Positions 33,035 to 40,301 of a DNA stretch of 64,000 bases are shown in pieces. The position numbers and the translations under genes were made by a program. Origin of the DNA: an uncultured Burkholderiales bacterium (lineage in GTDB: Bacteria > Pseudomonadota > Gammaproteobacteria > Burkholderiales > Burkholderiaceae); assembly GCA_946480465.1 (NCBI GenBank), contig CAMLJY010000006.1, positions 89,109 through 153,108 on the forward strand, written 5' to 3'. The notes under the pieces are model-generated. The model was not told the DNA's origin. It ran no database searches and was given only the letters and a program-made list of their open reading frames with translations. Positions within the stretch are counted from its first letter, which is position 1, and the number at the start of each line of letters is the position of its first letter.

Positions 33035-33914
33035 CGCGGTAGTTGCGGGTGGCGAAGCCGGCGTGCACGCCACTGCGCTGTTGAGTGCGTTGACCATCGG
33101 AGCGAGCGTCCGGGGCTCGATACCCCGTGCGCATCTGCGTCAGCAGGGCTTGGGCGTCGTTGAGGAGCAGGTCGAGCGGATGAAGCTTGGCCACGTAGAA
33201 CGCGCGATCCAGGCCGACGTAGAACGTGGCCAGCACGGGCGCCACCTCTGCACCCACGGTGTCCACGAGCCGTCCAACCAGGCTGTTGGCCTTCGCGCTG
33301 CGCAGCGGCACGTCTGCGTAGCGAAGGGCGTAGGCCTTTGAGTAGGCCTCCCAGGTGGCTGTCGACTTCGATTCCGGCTTGCGAGCTGACGGCTTGGCCG
33401 TCCTTACCTCAGCCGACGCCTTCGACTGGTCCGCAGCGGCGTCGATAGACGCCGGTGCAACCTGTCTTTCTGATGTCTCATACGTCTCATACGTATTGGG
33501 TGCACCTGGCGCACTGGTTTGTGCAGGAGGTGCACTGGTTTTGGCAGGAGGTGCACCGGTGCTGGCCCTGCACTGGTGCGCCTCCTGCACCGGTGCATCG
33601 CGTGCACCGGTGCTTTGCGTGCACTGGTCTTCGGTGCCTCGAACGCCCGCGGCCTGCCGAATTCGGTCGAGCTGAAGAACCATCGCACTCTTCGCGCCGA
33701 ACCGGCGCTCAACCTTCACGAATCCCGCGCTCTCCAGCCACGCGACGGCATCGATCACTGCGCGCCGGCTCAGGCACGTCCATTCCACGATCAGCGCTTG
33801 GCTGTAGCGGTAGAGCCCGTCGTCATGGACGAAGTCAGCCATGGCCATGAGCACTGCCTTCTGCGGCGGAGACATCGCCAGCGGCCGGCAAAGAGTCGTG
33901 ATGCGCACGCTCAT
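33000..33914 (-). CDS. Replication initiator-like protein with winged-helix N-terminus
   Basis: A 304-aa protein with an N-terminal winged-helix DNA-binding domain (MSPPQKAVLMAMADFVHDDG; LSRRAVIDAVAWLESAGFVK), a repetitive linker (about 95-140) and a C-terminal helical part (FYVAKLHPLDLLLNDAQALL) like that of phage O/DnaT-type initiators, which contacts the helicase loader. The linker is encoded by a regularly spaced 9-bp repeat array, as the lambda O gene contains its own origin. It precedes the DnaC-like gene with overlap. The ATG at 33914 overlaps the previous stop by ATGA. Confidence 0.82.
   Translation of the reverse strand: MSVRITTLCRPLAMSPPQKAVLMAMADFVHDDGLYRYSQALIVEWTCLSRRAVIDAVAWLESAGFVKVERRFGAKSAMVLQLDRIRQAAGVRGTEDQCTQSTGARDAPVQEAHQCRASTGAPPAKTSAPPAQTSAPGAPNTYETYETSERQVAPASIDAAADQSKASAEVRTAKPSARKPESKSTATWEAYSKAYALRYADVPLRSAKANSLVGRLVDTVGAEVAPVLATFYVGLDRAFYVAKLHPLDLLLNDAQALLTQMRTGYRAPDARSDGQRTQQRSGVHAGFATRNYRDGVSEDGTITL
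33476..33628. repeat. Putative replication origin: iterons plus adjacent tandem repeat
   Basis: Direct copies of TGCAC(T/C)GGT start at 33531, 33552, 33569, 33586, 33603 and 33620, with a one-base variant at 33510. The last five are exactly 17 bp apart and the first intervals are 21 bp. Beside them is a less GC-rich stretch with a tandem TCTCATACG at 33476-33493, a possible unwinding element. A 17-bp period is not a multiple of three, so the repeats are read in changing frames and are not explained by protein repeats. Confidence 0.72.
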
Positions 33915-34207
33915 GTAGGAGCCCAGACGCAGCCGGCAGCGGCGATTTCGATCGCGCGCGAGATGGGCGGGATGATCACGAGCCGATCGACTTCGGGCGA
34001 TTCGGGATCGGAGGGGAGGAAGACGCCGAACTTGGTGCCGTCCACGTAGACGACGACCTCAAGGAGTCCGAGCAGCTCCTCCAACCACGGAACGTCAGCC
34101 AGCGCTGCCCTGGCACGCGCCACAAGCTCGGCGTGCTCAGCGCCATCGGTAGGAGCGTCGAATTCGGCCCGCCAGGGGCTCGTCCAGTGCTTCGCGGAGA
34201 TGGTCAT
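33911..34207 (-). CDS. Hypothetical protein (98 aa) in replication operon
   Basis: A 98-aa acidic protein (MTISAKHWTSPWRAEFDAPT; WLEELLGLLEVVVYVDGTKF). ATG at 34207 overlaps the preceding stop as ATGA, and its own stop overlaps the initiator start the same way. No family recognised; probably an early accessory protein. Confidence 0.62.
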   Translation of the reverse strand: MTISAKHWTSPWRAEFDAPTDGAEHAELVARARAALADVPWLEELLGLLEVVVYVDGTKFGVFLPSDPESPEVDRLVIIPPISRAIEIAAAGCVWAPT

Positions 34208-34410
34208 GCGCACACCCCCATGGACCGCAGAAAGCGGCGCACCTGTTGCAGGTCACCGAACTCGCGACTCAGGTTCCAGCGCGCGACCAAGAAGCCGCCG
34301 GACGCCAATTCGTGGAGTTGGCAGCCGGCCAGCGCTGCCACTGCCCGAGTTGTAGCGAACGACTTGCCATCGCTCGTGAGATCGGTACAGTCCGTGGTGT
34401 CCGCTTTCAT
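34204..34410 (-). CDS. Hypothetical protein (68 aa, or 100 aa from an upstream start)
   Basis: Sequence includes ATTRAVAALAGCQLHELASG and WNLSREFGDLQQVRRFLRSM, a pattern I associate with short phage proteins of unknown role. The ATG at 34410 has GGGGAAGAA upstream. A longer start at 34506 overlaps the AlpA stop by one base (TGATG) and is the alternative. Confidence 0.55.
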   Translation of the reverse strand: MKADTTDCTDLTSDGKSFATTRAVAALAGCQLHELASGGFLVARWNLSREFGDLQQVRRFLRSMGVCA

Positions 34411-34505
34411 TTCTTCCCCGACGAGGCCCGCGTTTGCACCGCGGGCCTCGTCATTTCTGGGGTCGCCGGGCGGACCGGCTTGTGGGTAGTGGATGCCGCC
34501 GGTCA

Positions 34506-34751
34506 TCAGGCGGCCTCCTGACGAGCCGCGTGCAGGCGGGCGACAAGCGCGGCGATCTGCGCGTCGCTTTGACCGGCGACGTAGGCCCTGGCAACGGCCT
34601 CAACCTCGTAGTCCGGAAGGGCCGATGCCCGCGCGTCCCCAAGCTTGATCGGACGCGGCAGCAAGCCCTTCGCAATGCGCTCGTACGCGACAGACTTCGA
34701 CAGGCCAAGTCGCTTGAAGGCAACCGGCGGGCGGAGCAGCGTGGTGGACAT
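34506..34751 (-). CDS. AlpA/MerR-like DNA-binding regulator
   Basis: An 81-aa helix-turn-helix protein (PPVAFKRLGLSKSVAYERIA, KGLLPRPIKLGDARAS) of the AlpA-like family, used as excisionase or transcriptional activator in prophages and phage-inducible islands. It starts the leftward operon that leads into the replication genes. AAGGAG lies six bases before the ATG. An int plus AlpA plus replication layout is typical of Gram-negative phage satellites. Confidence 0.82.
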   Translation of the reverse strand: MSTTLLRPPVAFKRLGLSKSVAYERIAKGLLPRPIKLGDARASALPDYEVEAVARAYVAGQSDAQIAALVARLHAARQEAA

Positions 34752-34825
34752 CGGAGACTCCTTTTGGTTCCGCTGACGGCCTGTTTAGGCCTCAACGGAA
34801 CAGAGTCTCCGGACAATTCAGCACT

Positions 34826-34863
34826 CGAAGTTCCCGCCATCTCGCCAAGTTTTCAGAACTTCG
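34826..34863. promoter_or_regulatory. Inverted repeat in divergent promoter region (possible operator)
   Basis: Perfect 8-bp inverted repeat CGAAGTTC / GAACTTCG separated by 22 bp, flanked by CCCGC and GCGGG that nearly extend it. It lies between the AlpA-like gene (leftward) and the 234-aa gene (rightward), where a regulator controlling both would bind. Confidence 0.45.
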
Positions 34864-34929
34864 CGGGAAACTGCGCCGGTTGGGTGTACGCTTCGCCGCA
34901 GGATTCGGCGGATGACTCAGCGAGGCTAG

Positions 34930-35634
34930 ATGGGAAAGCGAAAGCCTAGGTTCAACGGCGACAGCACTGGAGAGTTGGTTCCGGACTTTCCTGCCTCCGT
35001 GAAGGCCGAACTACGCCGGCACCTTGCACCGTGGTTCGACGATGGCGACATGGGCACGATGCGCGCTTTCCTCAACGGCGCTGGCGGCAACGCCTGGAGG
35101 TCAGGCGACGGTTCCGACGAGTTGGTGAGCTGGCTGGTCCACGATGCCTACGACCTGAAGGTTGATATGGCGGACCGTAAGGCCCTGGCATTGACGAAGG
35201 GCGAGCTGGTGGCAGAGTACGCACGTCTGATCAAGTCGATGCAGTTCGCCCACGATCACTTGCGCTCCGTGTCACGCGACCTGGACCGAATGCTGGAGCT
35301 TGATCCGACCACTCGGGTAAACGTCGAGTCCGGCTTGGCGTGTCTGCTCAAACAAGCGAGCCGCCGAGAGGCGGCTGTTGCGGAGTCGGCAACCTACCAG
35401 CGAACCAGGGTGTTTGAGCATGCCATCAAGCTTCGGCTGGTCGAGCTTGTCTCTGAGCGCCTCCTCGGCAATGGGATCCCCATCAGCGGGAGAGAAACCC
35501 CTCTTTTCAAGGTCCTAGATTGCCTTGGCCGGGCACTTGATCTCAGGCTGACCGAGGAGAAAACATGGCGCAACGCAGTCTCGGAGCTGAAGGCTGAAGG
35601 CAGGGGCAAGCCAAACCAGAAAGCGGCCACTTAG
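34930..35634 (+). CDS. Hypothetical protein (234 aa), divergent from replication operon
   Basis: A 234-aa soluble, mainly helical protein (MGKRKPRFNGDSTGELVPDF; LKVDMADRKALALTKGELVA; VSRDLDRMLELDPTTRVNVE). It is the only large rightward gene besides int. Its place opposite the AlpA operon is where phage repressors usually lie, but I see no helix-turn-helix. No family recognised. Confidence 0.68.
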   Translation: MGKRKPRFNGDSTGELVPDFPASVKAELRRHLAPWFDDGDMGTMRAFLNGAGGNAWRSGDGSDELVSWLVHDAYDLKVDMADRKALALTKGELVAEYARLIKSMQFAHDHLRSVSRDLDRMLELDPTTRVNVESGLACLLKQASRREAAVAESATYQRTRVFEHAIKLRLVELVSERLLGNGIPISGRETPLFKVLDCLGRALDLRLTEEKTWRNAVSELKAEGRGKPNQKAAT

Positions 35635-35731
35635 GCACCAGGCCATCATTGATCTTCGCCCGCCATGACGGCGCCGGAGAATGCCAGCGCTTCCCCTAGC
35701 CGGCAGGACTTGGGGCATACCCTGCGCGCAC

Positions 35732-36514
35732 CTACTCTGAAAGCCCAAGCCCGCAGCGGAGCACCTCTCGTTCGGCCATCAGGGCCGGAGGTTCCCCAAT
35801 TGAATCTTCCAGGTCAAATATTGCGGACAATGGCATTAGGGCAAGCAGGCAATTGGATGTAAGGCCATCGAGCAGATGGCCGGGTGATTCTGGGTCCGGA
35901 CCCCATGTCAGTCCGAGCAATTTCTTCTCGTCGCTCAACCGAAAGTGACGCTGAAGGTCGTTCGGCAAGTGGTGCGCAGCACCAGAAAGATGCGCGTACT
36001 TCGTAAGATATAGCTTGTGCACTGAAGTGCCAGTAGCAACCGCTTCAAGGTTCAGGACTTGGGCTCCCTCGGCCATGGCGGGCGCCTGCCTCTCCATCTG
36101 CTCGAACCATTCTGCGGATGCGATCGCGGCACGCTCGTCTGCCGGGACGCATTTCAGCTTCCGCAGGAGCTTGGGTCTACGCGCGTCATGCGAGCGCACA
36201 TATGCCTCCACCTGCCCCTCCTTCTCTGCAAATCCGACCAGCAGGATGAGAGCTTCGAAGCCGTATCGATCAATGACCGACGCCTCTGTCAGCAGGCCTC
36301 GCGAAGCGAGCGCCAATCCAGCCTCAAGACTGCGAACGATCCTTGAGTACATGGCAGCGGAATAAACCGCCTTCATGTCGTTCGGCGAGAACCGCAAACT
36401 GAGGGCGACTGACGAACAGTGCTCCGCCACACGGCCAGCGAAGGAGAACCATTCGGGACAGCGTCCCTGGATGTCGCTCAGTGCAGCGTCGGGATGCTGG
36501 CCTAAATATCGCAT
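35732..36514 (-). CDS. DUF5677-like protein (260 aa)
   Basis: A helical 260-aa protein (SIVRSLEAGLALASRGLLTE-like region; YAHLSGAAHHLPNDLQRHF) similar in layout to DUF5677/abortive-infection-associated helical proteins, in which a YxxLSxxxH motif lies in the C-terminal half. The assignment is by pattern only. No Shine-Dalgarno is visible before the ATG. Last gene of the leftward cargo operon at the element's right end. Confidence 0.55.
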   Translation of the reverse strand: MRYLGQHPDAALSDIQGRCPEWFSFAGRVAEHCSSVALSLRFSPNDMKAVYSAAMYSRIVRSLEAGLALASRGLLTEASVIDRYGFEALILLVGFAEKEGQVEAYVRSHDARRPKLLRKLKCVPADERAAIASAEWFEQMERQAPAMAEGAQVLNLEAVATGTSVHKLYLTKYAHLSGAAHHLPNDLQRHFRLSDEKKLLGLTWGPDPESPGHLLDGLTSNCLLALMPLSAIFDLEDSIGEPPALMAEREVLRCGLGLSE

Positions 36515-36547
36515 GAATGTTGGATTGGGCAGGCAACTACTGATTGC

Positions 36548-37051
36548 TCACTGACCTAGTTGCAACGCCAGTTCGACGCTATCCGCAGTGCGCCGGTGCT
36601 CTGTGAACCCTAGTCCGGCGTAAAGCCCAAGAGCAGCGTCGTTTCCACGGTGCACATCGAGAAGCACTCCAACGGCGCCTCGCCACTTCGCGAACTTCGT
36701 GCAACGCCGAATCAGTTCCTTCCCAATGCCACGGCTGCGGTACTCAGCATGAACCCCGACAAGGCGGACGGCCATTACCTTGCCCGGGGGCGTATCCGGC
36801 GTGTCGCCCACCCATGCGGCGCCAACCAGGCGCCCTTTCCGGAACGCGCCGACGACGCGCGCCAACTTGGGAGCGTCACCGATGTCCTCGACCACCTGCG
36901 CCAGGGTCAGCGCCCGTTCGAGTGCAAGTTGCTGTTCGTGCGCCCATCCGGATTGCTCAGCGAGGTGGGTGCGGAGTGCGAGCCAGGCAGACGCATCCGA
37001 CCTCCGCAGTTCGCGATAGTCGAACACGTTGCCGCCAGAGCCGACCGTCAT
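36548..37051 (-). CDS. GNAT-family N-acetyltransferase
   Basis: A 167-aa acetyltransferase with the GNAT acetyl-CoA motif (VRLVGVHAEYRSRGIGKELI) and the C-terminal LYAGLGFTEHRR signature. Residues about 20-75 form the variable substrate side. Substrate unknown; in this setting a toxin, antibiotic or tRNA target is possible. The ATG at 37051 has GGGAG nine bases upstream and overlaps the stop of the relic integrase fragment as ATGA. Confidence 0.85.
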   Translation of the reverse strand: MTVGSGGNVFDYRELRRSDASAWLALRTHLAEQSGWAHEQQLALERALTLAQVVEDIGDAPKLARVVGAFRKGRLVGAAWVGDTPDTPPGKVMAVRLVGVHAEYRSRGIGKELIRRCTKFAKWRGAVGVLLDVHRGNDAALGLYAGLGFTEHRRTADSVELALQLGQ

Positions 37052-37164
37052 TGCGGAATGCTCCCTTGAGCGCAACCTTCGATGTCCTCTACGTAGTCCG
37101 CCCACGCCTGCATCATCCTTCGTCGCTGCGCGACGAACTCGGTGCGGTTGTAGGCCCGGCCGTC
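37048..37164 (-). pseudogene. Relic C-terminus of a second P4-type integrase
   Basis: The frame reads AYNRTEFVAQRRRMMQAWADY, with VEDIEG after it. This is the C-terminal nucleophile region of P4-type integrases (AYNRxxYxxxRRxMMQxWADY). It is unlike the intact integrase at 11106 (VYDGHDY). No catalytic Arg/His boxes lie upstream, so only the tail remains. It suggests an older or secondary element end here, or that cargo was captured together with an integrase tail. Confidence 0.7.
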
Positions 37165-37313
37165 CCTTTGGCTTCTCACGCACACCCCCGCGCATCCCGC
37201 ACGACGGTCCCAGCGGAAGCCACGGCGGGGGTCGTGGCGCGGCCCGTCGGCCGCCGCTGGGACGGCGACAGTATGCACCCGACTGGATGGATGCACAGGG
37301 GCTGGCTGACTCA

Positions 37314-37706
37314 TCAGCCTCGGTGAAGCACTGATCGCCAGCGGGCCAGTTCGCTGCTCGACCAGCGTGTGGACCCGCTGCTGAGCCGCATGGGCCGCGG
37401 CAGGCGGCCTTCCTTCACCCAGCGCCAGACGGTGCTCCTCGACGTGCCGAGCAGCTCGCAGACCTCGTTGAGGCGAAGCAGCCGGTCTCCGCCGTTGTGC
37501 ATTGCCTGCTGGCGCGAGGGTGGTGGGGGAGCCATCAGTGATGGCGGCGCGCGGCTGGCGCGTTCAAGCTCCGCCCGCAACCGACGGATTTCAGCGACCG
37601 CTTCGCTGCGCTGCACCAGCAATTCGCCCAGAGTGCAGTGCCCGGGGTCCCGCGTCAGGCGGTCCAGCAGTTGATCGGGATTCGCGGGAGACGAGGGGCG
37701 CGGCAC
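37314..37706 (-). CDS. AlpA-like DNA-binding protein with N-terminal coiled coil
   Basis: A 130-aa protein. Residues about 25-55 form a helix with heptad character (LLVQRSEAVAEIRRLRAELE). Residues about 72-125 are a MerR/AlpA-type helix-turn-helix (RLNEVCELLGTSRSTVWRWV, KEGRLPRPMRL). GTG start overlapping the upstream stop as TAGTG. Likely autoregulator of the cargo operon; differs from the AlpA at 34506 by its long N-terminal extension. Confidence 0.78.
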   Translation of the reverse strand: MPRPSSPANPDQLLDRLTRDPGHCTLGELLVQRSEAVAEIRRLRAELERASRAPPSLMAPPPPSRQQAMHNGGDRLLRLNEVCELLGTSRSTVWRWVKEGRLPRPMRLSSGSTRWSSSELARWRSVLHRG

Positions 37707-38479
37707 TACCCGGGCCAGTTACCAACCGCGACGACCGCCTCGTCGATCTCGAACATCACGATGGCGGTCTGAAGAACCACACGGCGTGCATCGCGCAACT
37801 GCAGCGCTACGCCGTCCTTCTGTGCACCATGTTCCTGGCGCTGCACCAGGTCATTGACGGTTCCCCAGTACGCGAGCAGCGCATCCAGGAAGGGCCGTTC
37901 CGTGCTGCCCAGGCGAGCGCCGACCGCCCCCAAGCAGGCACGGACGCGCGCGACGGTCTTCGCGGGATCGCCGTCGACGGATACGCCGACCGCCTTGGAC
38001 AGCGACGTTGCGAACTCCTGCATCGCTTCACGAGCGAAGTGCCCGATCGCCGTGAAGCCAGAAGGCGTAGCGTCGGCCCACAGCAGACTCTCGGCTTCTA
38101 CCCACTTCGCATGGGCACCGGGGTGGCGTGCTGCGAAGTCGGTGGAGTCAACATAGCGTCGTACGGTCTGTTCCGCGCGCTGAATCGGCTCGCCTCGGGA
38201 ACGCATCAGCTCTGCGTAGGCGTAGTTGCCGTCGTTCGTGATGTAGAAGGAATGGGTGCCGCTGGCCACCGTCGAGAGTCGAATCAAGGCGCGATGCGCC
38301 AACTCCTCCAGGTCGCCGAAGAACACGTCGCGCTCCTCGTCCAGCCATCCCCGGTGGACGATCTGCACGCCGGAGAGCTGCAGCGAGCTGACGGTCATGA
38401 AAGGCTCACGCTTGCCGAGGCGGCGATCGGCTTCGACAAGGTCCACGAGAAGGTGCTGCTGATCAGGGGACAAGCGCAT
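37706..38479 (-). CDS. Hypothetical protein (257 aa) in right-end cargo operon
   Basis: A 257-aa soluble protein (MRLSPDQQHLLVDLVEADRR; GTHSFYITNDGNYAYAELMR; EMQEFATSLSKAVGV-like helices). The first half looks mixed alpha/beta and the second half helical. No recognised domain. The start at 38479 is chosen by coding look; 38494 is possible. It lies 40 bp after the 323-aa gene. Confidence 0.65.
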   Translation of the reverse strand: MRLSPDQQHLLVDLVEADRRLGKREPFMTVSSLQLSGVQIVHRGWLDEERDVFFGDLEELAHRALIRLSTVASGTHSFYITNDGNYAYAELMRSRGEPIQRAEQTVRRYVDSTDFAARHPGAHAKWVEAESLLWADATPSGFTAIGHFAREAMQEFATSLSKAVGVSVDGDPAKTVARVRACLGAVGARLGSTERPFLDALLAYWGTVNDLVQRQEHGAQKDGVALQLRDARRVVLQTAIVMFEIDEAVVAVGNWPG

Positions 38480-38519
38480 GGTTGCGGTTGGCATCGCCGG
38501 GGAAGTGCATCGCCTGAAC

Positions 38520-39491
38520 CTACAGCGTTCGCTGAACGCCCCTGGGCGGCCAATTCGCAGGCGCGTCGACCTGCTCCAGCGACTGCAGCACATAGGTGCG
38601 GCGCGGAGCTCGCTGACGCACGACGACCTCCCGCACCTTGACACGGGCACGCACATGACGGTGCAGGGGGATGAAGCCCTCCTGCTCCAAACGCTCCATC
38701 GCGCCACGGGACACACTGCCCATCACCACGACGCTCCGGTCGTCATGCAGCCGAAGCTCGAAGCGATGCGCGTACTCGGCCCAGCCGATCACTTCGCCAG
38801 CCATCGTTTGTTCTCGATCCTCGATCACAAGCGCCTCGGTCCGATGGCGGGCGCGCTGCACGGCTTGGTTCGTTAGCTCGAAGTCACGGTCGCCCTCAAC
38901 GAGCCGAATGCTGGCCCCTTCATCGTCGAGAAGCTTGAAGAACTCCTTGAGCGTTCCGAGTTGCCGGTTGTCGACGCCCGCCGCCGCTTCGTCGAACAAG
39001 GCATCGTCAGGGGCAGCCATGCGCGACAGCGTGTCCGCCACTTCGTCGACCACCTGGCGCAATACGGTGTCGCTGTCGCCGGGCTCGGTTGCCTGAAGCA
39101 CGAACCCAAAGGACCCGCGAACAACGTCAGTGACAAGGAACTGCGTTTCATCGCTCATGGGCACGCGGCCGCGCGACGCCAACGGCCCCACCTCCGCGGC
39201 GGCATACCGCTGACTCACCAGCTTCTGAAACTTCCCGACGGCCTGCGTGCCGAACGCTGCCTTGATCCCGTGTGATCCGACCACCGGCCGGCCGCCGAAG
39301 AACAACGCCACGCCAGCCGGCGCCGCCTCGATCGTGCGCGACAGCGCGGCCAGCTCTCGCTCAAGGCGTTCAACTCGCTGCCCGTACTGAAACTGCGCGA
39401 TCGGATCGTCGTGCAGCTCACTGGCCGCCAGAAGCTCTCGGACCTGGGCAAGATCGGCCTGCAGGAACTGCCTTTCAAGTTGTGCCAGCAT
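38520..39491 (-). CDS. Hypothetical protein (323 aa), partner of NTase-fold gene
   Basis: A 323-aa protein. The N-terminus is a coiled coil (LERQFLQADLAQVRELLAAS; RVERLERELAALSRTIEAAP), followed by a beta-rich part (GVALFFGGRPVVGSHGIKAA; DVVRGSFGFVLQATEP) and a charged C-terminus. No family named with confidence. It overlaps the nucleotidyltransferase-fold gene by 17 bp, which points to a fixed two-gene unit. Confidence 0.68.
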   Translation of the reverse strand: MLAQLERQFLQADLAQVRELLAASELHDDPIAQFQYGQRVERLERELAALSRTIEAAPAGVALFFGGRPVVGSHGIKAAFGTQAVGKFQKLVSQRYAAAEVGPLASRGRVPMSDETQFLVTDVVRGSFGFVLQATEPGDSDTVLRQVVDEVADTLSRMAAPDDALFDEAAAGVDNRQLGTLKEFFKLLDDEGASIRLVEGDRDFELTNQAVQRARHRTEALVIEDREQTMAGEVIGWAEYAHRFELRLHDDRSVVVMGSVSRGAMERLEQEGFIPLHRHVRARVKVREVVVRQRAPRRTYVLQSLEQVDAPANWPPRGVQRTL

Positions 39492-40008
39492 CGCTGCCTC
39501 CTTGCGGCATCAACGGGTCGAGCAAGGTGCGCGCCTGCGCATCGTCCGAATCAAGCGGGACCTCCAACATGCCCTTCCAGAGCATGTCACCTCGACGGTG
39601 CGAAAACAGTCCGTACCAGTACCGAGTCTGCATCACGAGCCACTCAGGCGCAGCCCCCAAACTCACCAGTTTGGGGTCGCAGTGAAATTCGGCCTTGCAC
39701 CGGTCAATGTCGAAGAGTTCAGGTCTTTGCGGAAGCAGCCGACGGACGTCATCCTTGCTCATGCCCGCGGGGGCATGCGCGAACGTCACCAAGTCGATGT
39801 CCCTCGGGTCACGCTGTTCCCGGGCCTCGACATCCTCGACGAAGCTACCGTCGAGCCATTGAAAGCCGTTGACGAATCCAAGACCTCGCAGGGCGGACCG
39901 GTAGCGCAGCAAACCGTCGAGGATGGTGACCCGCGCCGAACTCGACGCGAACCGCTGCACAAGCTCGCTGGCCGTGGTCGGGTACGGCGAGCTGTTGGCG
40001 CTGTTCAT
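39475..40008 (-). CDS. DUF6932-like nucleotidyltransferase-fold protein
   Basis: A 177-aa protein with the minimal nucleotidyltransferase signature: GS in WLDGSFVEDV, a 14-residue spacer, then DID in RDIDLVTF. The pattern hG[GS]...DxD is that of MNT/DUF6932-type enzymes found in toxin-antitoxin and mobile-element cargo. Sugar, nucleotide or protein AMPylation are possible; none is shown. I start at ATG 40008 after GAAAGG; a GTG at 40062 is possible. First gene of the right-end cargo operon, 170 bp inside attR. Confidence 0.7.
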   Translation of the reverse strand: MNSANSSPYPTTASELVQRFASSSARVTILDGLLRYRSALRGLGFVNGFQWLDGSFVEDVEAREQRDPRDIDLVTFAHAPAGMSKDDVRRLLPQRPELFDIDRCKAEFHCDPKLVSLGAAPEWLVMQTRYWYGLFSHRRGDMLWKGMLEVPLDSDDAQARTLLDPLMPQGGSDAGTT

Positions 40009-40102
40009 CCTTTCGCCCTGGAAGGGCGGCAGAACATGGGAATGGTTGAACGCGGGGATCACGGCGCGGCGGATTCTGCTTCAGAGCAGCACGCAGGCCA
40101 AC

Positions 40103-40123
40103 TGGTATCCGCAACGGTATCCA
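40103..40123 (+). repeat. Arm-type integrase-binding repeats, right
   Basis: One exact TGGTATCCG at 40103 and a variant CGGTATCCA at 40115, 12 bp apart. The three left-end copies (11057-11093) have spacings of 16 and 12 bp. Located about 60 bp inside the right att repeat. Confidence 0.55.
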
Positions 40124-40181
40124 AACACGAACGAGGGGCGCACATGTGAGGGACCGCTTCGGTCCTTAGCCCCGTGGATAC

Positions 40182-40230
40182 TGGTGCCGGCTTTCGGAAT
40201 CGAACCGAAGACCTTCCGCTTACAAGGCGG
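40182..40230 (-). repeat. att repeat, right (3' part of intact tRNA-Thr)
   Basis: Identical over 49 bases to 10920-10968. Divergence begins at 40231, in the anticodon-arm/D-arm side, so recombination occurred within the 3' half of the tRNA gene and the element restored that half. Confidence 0.95.
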
Positions 40231-40257
40231 GTGCTCTACCAACTGAGCTAAGCCGGC
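40182..40257 (-). tRNA. tRNA-Thr (anticodon UGU)
   Basis: A 76-nt cloverleaf on the minus strand with acceptor stem GCCGGCT / AGCCGGC, D-arm AGCTCAGTTGGTAGAGC, anticodon loop CTTGTAA giving UGU, T-arm GGTTCGATTCC and encoded CCA. It is the integration site of the element and remains intact because the element supplies an identical 3' half. Confidence 0.97.
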
Positions 40258-40301
40258 ACTGCCAACCAGGGCGCGCGGATTGTAGGACGCGCGTCCCGCG
40301 G

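Larger units (their letters stand above)
10920..40230. mobile_element. Integrated element in tRNA-Thr(UGU), satellite- or prophage-like, 29.3 kb
   Basis: The region is bounded by 49-bp perfect direct repeats (10920-10968 and 40182-40230) that match the 3' part of the tRNA-Thr gene. An integrase gene lies 138 bp inside the left repeat. Inside are replication genes with an iteron array, AlpA-like regulators, a 2837-aa polyvalent protein and cargo genes. No terminase, portal, capsid, tail, relaxase or type IV secretion gene is visible. Except for the integrase, one weak small frame and the gene at 34930, all genes read leftward. Codon use and short overlapping genes differ from the flanks. I read it as a phage satellite or reduced prophage; a mobilisable plasmid-like element is the alternative. 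Confidence 0.9.
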
